From positions 8,324,974-8,388,973 of the forward strand of contig CM046853.1 of NCBI GenBank assembly GCA_025617745.1: DNA of 64,000 nucleotides, written 5' to 3'. Under the pieces are notes generated by a model. That model made no database searches, had not been told where the DNA came from, and was given only the letters and a program-made list of their open reading frames with translations. Every line of letters begins with the position of its first letter. Position 1 is the first letter of the stretch. Shown here piece after piece: positions 20,601 through 64,000 of this stretch. The position numbers and the translations under genes are program-made. The stretch comes from Heliocidaris erythrogramma (Eukaryota; Echinodermata; Echinoidea; Camarodonta; Echinometridae).

Positions 20601-23600
20601 TGCATGCATTTTTTGGCACAGGGAGTTAAACTGAAGACAAAGTTATAATAAATGATAAAATATCATCCATCACATATAAGCAAAATATTCCTACTTTGTT
20701 TCTAACTTTGTAATTACGAGATATTTGGTTATGGTAATTGGATGAAACTTCATACCTTCATTTATTTATAGATTAACCCTTACATACATGTTTATCCTTA
20801 ACAAACGGGAATAATCTGATTTGGAAATGTGGTACATGTAGCTACGAAGAGACTGCACTCTTACAAATACAACAGTGGTCAGACAGATCATGTAACAAGT
20901 CATTAAATCATACAGTGACCTAATCTAGATAATTCAAGCCAATAATACAGATACAATTGAGAAAAACCAGACATACATGTATGTGTTACTTATAAGCAGT
21001 AATGCAGAAATAGCACTGTAACTTCTTGACATTAAATTGTAGCAAGCACATTTTTTGAAAACTATCTTTCACAAGAAAAACTTCAGTATCTGTACAGTCA
21101 CCGTGCTATTACCTGAGCAAGGAAAATGTACTGGTCAAGAAAATGTCACAATATTGAGAGAAGGCAACATGCTGAATTTTTGATCAAGGTATAATAAAGT
21201 AGCTACTGAACTATTGCTATGAATCTACCAGTACAGTTCTACATTTTGGTTTCAGGGAAGTCCAACCTCAAAGACAGTTTAGACATCTACAATGACCAAC
21301 TCACTACATCTATGAGAATTTCAGCAAAGTTTAACTCTAACACCATGCCTTGTGTCGATAAAGTTAAAACCACAGCAGGCTTGGATAAGAAACAAACATT
21401 TAATTACTATTCAACAATGATTATTGAGCACACTTTCATTTACCTTAATGCATAAAGATAGTTGAACCTGAAGAACTATTGAAACTTTCAAAAACCAAGA
21501 AAAGGGCAAAACAACAGCCCGTGAGACCAACAAGCCTAAGAAACCTACAATATCAGTCCACAGTCTCATGAACCCTTACATACTTTTCATCAGGTGCGCG
21601 GGACTGACATTTTTGGTCTCATGGACTGTAGCCTGAAGTATAAGACACATTTTTATTTTTTTGTCAATTAAATTGTAAAATATCGTAAATCATGCACTGA
21701 CAGTCGGACATCCCATCTCATTCAACCTAATCTGAAAATACAAAAATGATGGAAGATAATATATATATGCCCTTATAACAATACTAAAGTAAACAAATTA
21801 TTTTTGTTATATGATCTATTTTTCCAACTATGATCTTAAGCAGCTCTAAGAGATACCAGGGGGCCTGTCCAAGTAATATACACAAGTATTGGGAAGTGAC
21901 AACTGTTAGTTTTAACAAACCGCTATAGTACATATTGAATTATTGATCATCAATTCAGTCTTACAAAAGCAAAAAAAAAGAAGGTTAGAATACATTCCAA
22001 GAAATTGATTGAAAATTTACTCATCTTGCATGTAATGTGATTCCAGAAGGAATATGGAAATATTTATGAAATATTGGGAGAGAAAAATAAAATCAGATAT
22101 GCAGTCATTAAAAGAAATGCTTCTGATTTGGTACATTGAAACACTCACGTGGAATTTGTGGATGCACATTTAGATGTACACTGGTAAATTAATAACAAAA
22201 TTCCAAATTAAATTGTAATGCACATATAAACTCCTCCATAAGTGGGAATGATAAAAAGGATGGACAATTTAGCACACAAACACAACACAACAGCTTACAA
22301 CTAATACAAGCAAGATGAATTATTGGACTACAGTGAGCTTCACCTCATATCAAGTACGTAACAGTCTGTCTAAACATTTTGATAATGCCAATCAATTTGG
22401 TAACACAGTCCTTTTGATGAATCAAGCACACAAAAAAAGATTAAAGGCAATAATAAAAAAAAAAAGATTAAAGACAATAATTTAAAAAAAAAGATAAAAA
22501 GCAATAATAATAAAAAAAAGAAGCAAACTATAGGTTTGTAAAAATTTTAGTCATGTTGCTGTTTCCTAATCTGGATTAATTTGAATTCAGCAATGATACA
22601 AAAGTAAACAAATATAACATATTTTCAGTTGTAAAAAGCCACTTGTGAGTTTAAAAAGAACAATATGTTCCTTTACATACTTCAACCACATTTTAGAATT
22701 TCTAATTCAAAATCACAAACCTCCAAATCTTTTTTTTTCATTATCACAAAACATATGAGTTTTGTATCACTACGTGCCTGGCACAAGGGCGTGAATGTGA
22801 ATTTGTTCACATTCATTTATTTAGTTAGTTCTGTAATGTATAGAAACAATATAGATAAGTTAACCTCGCACTATGAACAATTCACACAATGTGGTTATAG
22901 AAAGGTAGAAAAAACTTTAAAATGCCAATCTAGAAATGTAGTGTCCATGTGCCTGTTTGCATACGACATAATCTTCTTCTCTCTTTTTTGCTTCAAATTA
23001 TTCAGGATATTGCAAACAGTTTCATTCTGGTGCCCTCTGGTGACCTTTACTGACTTATATTCACAGTCATGAAAAGCCCAGCATTTGTTCACGTAAATTC
23101 AAGTGATTAATACATACAAATTTCTAAACAATGCATATCAGCTTTTTGTTTTTTTATTATATAGATAATAACATTTCCCAACCTCCAAAAACAAAGAGAA
23201 ATATCACTAGAAGTTCACTATTATGTGGAGGAATTACATCAACATTTGAGTAGGTCCTGTTTTGGAAGCAAAGTTACAGACTCACTCTAAGATTATCCAC
23301 CTTGCAGAAGTGTAAAGGTTACCAAAACTGTGCATCAATTTGTCAGAGGTTTTCAACTATACCTAATATCCTTCATTCATCAGCTAGTGATATTGTTAAC
23401 CAATCATAGATCGAAGAAACAAACAAAGCGATTCAATATAATTATCATAAATATATGTATATATATTTGTTTAGAATTACTTACAAAACAATTAGAAAGA
23501 AGAAGGTGCCTCAGAGTACGCAATAGTATGTTCCTTCCAGAGCGCGTTGATAGAGAGTTGTGACACGCGCATAATAAGCCTACGCGTATGTGGTCTTTGT

Positions 23601-23791
23601 TTAAAACATGACGGATCATGGAGCTCCCAATAGTTCCCTTTCACGTACATTCTCTATGGGAGGGAACTTTTTGAAGCTCCATGAAATGACTGACCAATCA
23701 AAAGTGACCTCCAGTATCAGGGGCTCTCTGTACGGATAGCTCTGGTTCCTTCTAATCTGAAAAAAAAAGGTTGAGTAGAGAGACATCAGTG
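17620..23791 (-). other. Possible long 3' UTR of the Rab gene; no other gene seen
   Basis: About 6 kb after the Rab stop codon (minus strand) is AT-rich and lacks recognisable coding domains on either strand. A minus-strand AATAAA (TTTATT at 17640-17645) followed by T/G-rich sequence could end the transcript, but nearer signals are equally possible. Poly-A-rich tandem words occur at 22437-22524. Treat the left limit as a guess. Confidence 0.25.
22437..22524. repeat. A-rich tandem repeat, about 30-bp unit
   Basis: The unit AAAAGATTAAAGGCAATAAT recurs about three times with slippage in its A runs. Low-complexity sequence with no coding sense. Confidence 0.6.
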
Positions 23792-26263
23792 CTATCCACA
23801 GCAGTTCCATCCATCTACCCTTCTTGTGTTGAGAGAGAGCTTGCTAGTTTCACCAGTTGCTAGGGAAGATTCTCCGCCATGACGACGCTTGAGTTCCTGG
23901 CCTAGTTTCCAGAAGGTTTCATCAATGTTGGTGGAATCCTTAGCAGAGACTTCTATACATTCAAGCATGGCATGGTGATTGGACAGCGCTTTAGCATCCT
24001 CATAGTCTACCTCTCGAATCTGCTCCAAGTCTTTCTTATTACCTGTATGTATGAGATGTGAAGAAAACAAATGAAAGAAGATATAGCACCTTGAGCATTT
24101 AATCAAAATGGATAATTGCACTATTAAAATCTTATGTATTATCATTAAGAACACTGAAACTTCTTTTTTGCTTTTATTGGTACTTTGTGTGATTCAATGA
24201 ATCCAACAATAAAAGCAAAAGTTCTTTTTGAGGGCAATATTGTGGAAAAAATGATGGTTTTTAAAAAACCAATTTTGCTATTTTTATGAAATATATGTTA
24301 ATAAATATAAAGTATTATATCCCTCATTTTAAGATTGTTGCATTAGGAGTGTACACAACAAGAAAATGAATAGTTTTACTAGAAGTTTGATATCCGTGGA
24401 AATTCATCACTTCTTCAAACTGTTAATGTATGTACGGTACAGTGCAGATGATCAAATCTGAGTAGAATTAGGCTTTTGTTCATGATGACGAATATAAATC
24501 AAATATATACTGCCTGCATTCGAGTCTCTGGTTAAACTATGGCACCCTGGGTGACGTGAAGACGACCATTTTCCTTCGGGGCTGCGCCCCTCATGAAAAT
24601 AGTCTTGCTTCACGTCACCTCGGGGACCCTATTTCAAACCAGACCCTCTCAGTATATGTCAGTATATATTTGTATACTATTTAGACTGTCACCCAATTTT
24701 AAGAAAATTCTCAATCAATTGTCTAAGGATCATCTAAGGCACTACCCATTTTTGGAAAACAAAATCTCATAGGCTTGCAGACTTCAGCACAGATATTGGA
24801 TACTATATTTCCTCATATACTGAGGTGATCAAAAGTAAATATTGGCACAAAACAAAGACAAGAAATGGATCAGACAAAACAATTTAAATAACCAGGTATC
24901 ATAAAAGAAAATTTTGGAGATTTCCCAATAACTTACCTAATAATATACATATAACACTACCTCCTGCATATTTCTGTACATCTTCTATCCATCGAGGTAC
25001 ATTACAGAATGTTTCCTTCTTTGTGATGTCATAGGCTATGATGACCCCATTTGCACTTCTGTAGTAGCTTTGTGTGATCGTACGGAACCGTTCCTGGCCT
25101 GCAGTATCCCATACTTGAAGCTGAGTAGACATAATGGAACAATATCATACTGATAAAAAAAACCAGACTAATATCTATAACTAAAAACTTACAACTTGTA
25201 TAAATTGAACTTTGGAAATTTTAAAGTTGAAGAGTATTACATGTATATCTGAAATAATCTTTTATGACATTTCTTAAAATAATTGAATGAACAAACAATT
25301 CGCAAACATTAAATGCAGGCAAAAGTTTCAGGCTTTACAGTATATCTAGTGGTTTCCTTGAATATTTCAAGATATCTCCCCTTCTTTTTTCTAAAAGTTA
25401 TAGATCCATTATATTTATGAAAGGAGACATGTTAGGCCAAATAGAATTAATTCCTATTTTCTTGTCCCCTCCTCCTTCCTTTCTTCGCCTGCCTCCATAA
25501 TTTTTATTTGATATTATTGTTCTGAAATGAAATAAATAAATATAAACCTGAGAACATCTAGAATATGAGGTAACAAATAAACGATTATGGCATTAATGTA
25601 ATGCATTTTGACTTTGTTTTGAGCCTCTTCAGTGCATGTACAAATAAAATTTTTGAAGTAAGAAAATATGTGTTTACGTTGACCCAAGCATTTTTAGGCA
25701 CAGGAAAATATATCAAAGATATCATTATCAAATAACATGAATCCCTCCTCCTCAATTTGAACAAATCCAGATGAGAAACTAGTAGGAATCAACTGTAACA
25801 AAAATTGCCTTATAAAAAAGGTAAAAACACTATTATTAGTATTGCATACACAGTTTGTTGAGCTCCACAATAACAACATCCCTGTCCCCATACTGACCCC
25901 CCCCCCCCCCCCCCCCCACCATCAATCCATAACATAAAAACCACAATATACATGTACAAAGCTTATCTGAAGATAAAGAACATAAGAACTGCAATTTGAA
26001 AGTTAACCAGTTGACCGCACACTTCTCTTCGGTCCGATGTGCTCATTTCTGTGTACGGAAATGTAACCCACCTTCACTTTTTTGCCATCGATATTCAGCG
26101 TTTTCATCGTGAAATCCACGCCAATTGTGCTATGCTGTTTTTCTAAAAATGTTCCAGACTTAAATCGTTGAACTACACATGTTTTTCCGACTCCTGCGTC
26201 ACCAATGAGGACAATTTTGAAGAGGTAGTCAAATGTTTCATCCGAGCTGTCTACGTAAGACAT
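23792..26263 (-). CDS. RAB43: Rab small GTPase, Rab43/Rab19 group
   Basis: Three minus-strand exons join in frame: 26263-26072 (64 codons), 25120-24937 and 24042-23792, for 208 residues. Junctions are GT-AG. All G boxes are present: P-loop GDAGVGKT, switch I Thr in [19 protein letters not shown] and SAK. The Rab signatures [10 protein letters not shown] and YYRSANG are clear. The C-terminus WNCCG is a CCX prenylation motif. [18 protein letters not shown] and RHGG favour Rab43, while FDYLFKI is also Rab19-like, so the Rab43 symbol is likely but not certain. Rab43/19 proteins act in Golgi and secretory trafficking. I chose ATG 26263 because homology begins there; an upstream in-frame ATG at 26329 would add an unlikely leader. 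An acceptor-like TTTTGCAG just upstream suggests a 5' UTR intron. Confidence 0.95.
24524..24645. mobile_element. Hairpin MITE in Rab intron 2
   Basis: Arms TCTGGTTAAACTATGGCACC...GGTGACGTGAAG and CTTCACGTCACCTCGGGGAC...CAAACCAGA are imperfect inverted complements around a GC-rich loop with GGGGCTGCGCCCC. No open frame. Typical of a small non-autonomous element. Confidence 0.6.
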
Positions 26264-26780
26264 CGCAGAGTTGTTGCAGATTGGTAAACACGATGACATA
26301 AATTTGAAAAAAACAGTGGTTTTCTGCAAAATTCAGGCCTATGATGAATATAATTCAAGACTGCGATTTCATTTGATAATTCTTCAACCTAAGAACACGA
26401 ACATAATATGAATAAAATATGAAAGAGACCATTGAGCATCACCATAATCACGTAATACCTCTGAACTAGGTAAAGACTTTAGTAAACATGGTAAACGAGG
26501 GTACGAGACGTGTTCATTATAATTTATATTCGTGGATAGTCAACCGTCAGCAAAATAACAGGGGTCGGGATCGCTGGAGCTACATGGATCATGAGACTCC
26601 AGGCGCCACGGAATCCTGGCCGCATTGGTAGGTATTACGAGAACGAGTATAAAATAGGGTGACTAATAGGATGCACATACATGATGAAATACTCCTACGA
26701 AAAACACACACACACCGTCATTATAAAGCTATCAACATAAAGTCGAAGAGAGATATCGAGAGATTGATAGGTCAAATGTG
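26264..26780. other. Upstream region of the Rab gene
   Basis: This is the presumed promoter and 5' UTR region of the minus-strand Rab gene. I see no clear TATA box in the expected orientation and no supported coding sequence. Confidence 0.3.
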
Positions 26781-27593
26781 GATCCCGGAGTCTAGTCAGG
26801 AGTGGATGGGATGGAATGGGCCCAAGTGCCACGCCCATGTTTTGGCCGTTTCCGCATCTATATAGGACTGTATAAATTTACTGGTACCGGTACGTGTATA
26901 CCAGAATTTTATAGATGTTTTGCAGATATGTGCTGTGTTTACTATGCCTGTTTAAATAAAGCTTTCAGTGTGTGTATTATTCACTTTGTCCAAAGCTTTG
27001 TCTTGGCAACAACAAAAAAAAAAAAAAAAAAAAATGGGAGATAAACATGCGGGCACTCAGATGATCAGATCTTGCATGTCAGCAGATGTAACTTACATAT
27101 TAATTTGAAGCTGGTTTTAAGACATTTCTTGAAAATGCAATAAAATAATGCCTTGAATTGTTTAGTATTTTCCCTTTTTGACATACTGATCCCGGAGTCT
27201 AGTCGGGAGTGGATGGGATGGAATGGGCCCAAGTGCCACGCCCATGTTTTGGCCGTTTCCGCATCTATATAGGACTGTATAAATTTACTGGTACCGGTAC
27301 GCGTATATATACCAGAATTTTATAGATGTTTTGCAAATATGTGCTGTGTTTACTATGCCTGTTTAAATAAAGCTTTCAGTGTGTGTATTATTCACTTTGT
27401 CCAAAGTTTTGTCTTGGCAACAAAAAACAAAAGAAAATGGGAGATATACATGCGGGCACTCAGATGATCAGATCTTGCATGTCAGCAGATGTAACTTACA
27501 TATTAATTTGAAGCTGGTTTTAAGACATTTCTTGAAATAGCAATAAGATAATGCCTTGAATTGTTTAGTATTTTCCCTTTTTGACATACTGAA
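26781..27593. repeat. Recent tandem duplication, two 407-bp copies
   Basis: Copy one (26781-27187) and copy two (27188-27593) both start GATCCCGGAGTCTAGTC and end TTTTTGACATACTGA. They differ by a few substitutions, a TATA insertion and the length of an A tract (about 21 A in copy one near 27010, interrupted and shorter in copy two). Each contains TTTAAATAAAGC followed within about 60 bases by the A-rich tract, so the unit may derive from the 3' end of a processed transcript. Confidence 0.9.
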
Positions 27594-27679
27594 AGCCATC
27601 TGTTTCAGTAATCGGAATAAGAACACAATATCATTGTGTATTGCCATTACACAACATCTAAATGCTTCTCATTGTAATT

Positions 27680-27937
27680 CAGGAGCGGGTCCAGGGGGCC
27701 GAATCGGCCGAAATTCTGGAGGACACTGACTCGCACCCCCCCCCCTTTTTAATACAAAATCCTGGATCTGCCCTTGTCTGTAGCAGGGGCAGATCCAGGA
27801 TGCCTTGAAAAAGAGGCTGGCCGAAGCCGAAAAAGCAGACAATTAAGGAGGCATTTTTTAAAATTGTATGCCAGTTATGCCAGTTGGGTTTCAAAAGGGG
27901 GCGCGGCCGATTTGCCCCCCCCCCCGATCCGCCCCTG
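27680..27937. mobile_element. Two abutting GC-rich TIR MITEs
   Basis: The first piece runs from CAGGAGCGGGTCCAGG (27680) to CCTGGATCTGCCCTTG (to about 27776). The second runs from CAGGGGCAGATCCAGG (27784) to GATCCGCCCCTG (to 27936). Both carry the CAGGGGCGGATCC type of terminus and poly-C runs. A solitary related end is at 36402-36440. Confidence 0.65.
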
Positions 27938-28019
27938 TGAGAAGAGCAGCCATAAAAGAAGCAGACGATGACGTCAGAATGTGTAGGCCTACATGCACTT
28001 GCGAGGCCTCCGCTAGGCA

Positions 28020-28230
28020 CACTCTTAGAAATATTGGGCAAAATTTTACCCAAATTTTACCCAACATGAGGGTCCTTATGAGTCCGACCAACTTTTGGGT
28101 AAACTTTACCAATTTCATTGTTATTTTTGACCAATGTTGGGTAAATGCATGTAAAAGTTGAGCAAGATTTAACCAACCTATGCCCAATCTTCATTTACCC
28201 AGTGGCATTTACCCAACATTTCTAAGAGTG
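28020..28230. mobile_element. MITE with CACTCTTAGAAAT termini
   Basis: The left end CACTCTTAGAAATATTGGGC and the right end CCCAACATTTCTAAGAGTG are inverted complements. The interior is rich in TTGGGTAAA/TTTACCCAA words on both strands. No coding capacity. It lies about 580 bp upstream of the proposed start codon of the large protease gene. Confidence 0.75.
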
Positions 28231-28809
28231 CACGGAGGCACGTACCCCACCGCGAATGGCGATCATAATGTAGACCGGATCCACCCCCCCCCCCTCCCCC
28301 ATGGCAGCAGCAGGCTACATTGTGGCTACATGGATCCTTATATTATGGATGATTGGTAAATCATCAGAGATCGCAATAGATGGAAAAGGGACAAACCAAC
28401 CATAAAGTGTCCCCTTAAACTACTTCAAGGTAGGCCAGTCTTTTTGAAAGACTAATCTGTGTCGTTATACAATGAAGTGCACCACTCTTTAAATCTAAAA
28501 TCAGGGTAATAGTCATGCGTGAATATGAATGATTGTACAATATTTACCAAAATATTAGTTGCATAAAAGAACAACGAAAAACTATTCACCTAAGACGAGA
28601 TCTGCCATGACCACTGTATGGTTTGGTGATTTTATTTCAGTTTCTTCTCATAGAAAATTAGTGTGAACTTTCTTATTGACCACAGTTTGATAGGATGTAC
28701 TGCACTAAAGCACATCCACAACAGGTTAGCCCAGCAAGTGACATAGTTCGGGCTAGTATATGTTCTCTATAACCTGCAGTGATCTAACTGGGCATGCAAA
28801 CAACGCATC
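28231..28809 (+). promoter_or_regulatory. Presumed promoter/5' UTR region of the mosaic protease gene
   Basis: This is inferred only from its position before the proposed start exon. A weak TATA-like TCTATAACC lies near 28767. No strong core promoter motif or CpG-rich block is visible. Confidence 0.2.
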
Positions 28810-63304
<34,495 letters not shown>

Positions 63305-64000
63305 CCGTTGGGCCATGATCATATACCCACCAGCTTCACCCTATGCTGCATGGATATACACCACTCTTTATTTTAACCCATGACCACGTCCATGACCACG
63401 CCCACGCCCATTTCCACGCCCATCACAACCTTCCAAGGACCCCATGGCGCCCGGGGAAAACTATCAAGTCAAGTCAATTAATGGTTAACACTTTAAAACG
63501 CCATTATGGGGGTGTGGAATAGCTCGATCCTGAAGATAATAACGGGGAGCAAATTTAGCGACCGGGCTTTAGAAAATTTTTGCATTTCAAACCCTTTAAA
63601 ACACCATTTCTTACGCATTTTGTCCTTGACTGCATGGGGCGCAAATAACTCTTAAAGACCATAAATTTTCTTTTTTCTCTCTTTTGCATTTTTTGCGCCC
63701 CTTCCGAAGTGCCGCCCGGGGCACATGCCCCTCTGCCCCCCGTAGATACGCCACTGAGGCTACTTCTGTCAAGAATGAAAATCAAATGTAGAGCATCACC
63801 AATTAAATCCATATTAATTGACTTGAGTGGATTATTGAAACGAAGTGTCCAAAACAGAAGAAGAAGAAGAAGAAAAAGAAGAAGGAAGAAGGAAGAAAAA
63901 GAGTGATGATAAAGTGGTAAATTAAAGCCTCATTAAATAGCTTGGTTTAGTAATATTGAATTAAAACAGTTTAATAGCTTTCATCTTTATCAAGGTACAT
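63305..64000. other. Downstream of the protease gene; decayed TIR element
   Basis: Contains the gene's presumed 3' UTR without a canonical AATAAA; ATTAAA occurs near 63803 and 63921. The stretch 63435-63758 ends GTAGATACGCCACTGAG and has CGCCCGGGG/CCGCCCGGGGC words, like a GTGGCGTATC-type element. An AAG-rich simple repeat lies at 63856-63905. Confidence 0.4.

Noticed and set aside
26264-26329. Upstream in-frame ATG for the Rab gene
   Set aside because: The 22 extra residues have no Rab-like character and an acceptor-like site lies inside this stretch; family homology starts at 26263.

Overview
The window is animal nuclear DNA: AT-rich, with spliced genes, kilobase introns and a dense load of MITEs, SINEs, satellites and microsatellites. 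The abundant ACATGTACATGT-like words, the tRNA-headed SINEs and a long mosaic CUB/LDLa/MAM serine protease suggest a marine invertebrate. My best guess is an echinoderm such as a sea urchin; this is an inference from style, not a proven assignment.

The layout has three genes. (1) Positions 1-1870 are a satellite array of about 320-350 bp units running off the left edge. Seven coding exons of HDHD5 (a HAD-family hydrolase, formerly CECR5) follow on the + strand (5083-13273). Its first exon is not visible. A plausible poly(A) site lies near 16600. (2) A complete three-exon Rab GTPase of the Rab43/Rab19 group lies on the - strand (26263 down to 23792), tail-to-tail with HDHD5. The 13.3-23.8 kb stretch between the two stop codons holds no other gene I can support and is probably mostly 3' UTR and spacer. 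(3) From 28810 to 63304 on the + strand I could join 34 coding exons (33 plus a 6-codon start exon) in one continuous frame. They encode a predicted type II membrane protein of about 2081 residues. Most exons were found by reading splice sites and phase; several have no in-frame ATG.

The large gene is the main discovery. Its predicted order is: short cytosolic tail, one transmembrane helix, Thr/Pro stem, trypsin-like domain 1, CUB-like, EGF-like, MAM, CUB-like, Thr-rich linkers, CUB-like, LDLa, CUB-like, LDLa, CUB-like, six LDLa in a row, CUB-like, LDLa, CUB-like, LDLa, and a C-terminal chymotrypsin-fold domain 2. Domain 1 has the catalytic His and Asp but Thr where the nucleophilic Ser should be (GDTGGP). 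Domain 2 has the full triad but a non-trypsin S1 pocket. The CUB-like modules have almost no cysteines, and five of ten LDLa modules have lost the C1-C3 cysteine pair. The likely picture is a membrane-anchored adhesive scaffold with a protease-like head near the membrane and a catalytic head at the far end.

Introns and spacers carry many mobile elements: palindromic foldbacks, GC-rich TIR elements, a hAT-like MITE with a perfect 8-bp target duplication, a tRNA-derived SINE, a broken non-LTR retrotransposon end, a 190-bp satellite array, and two very young tandem duplications (407 bp and 128 bp).
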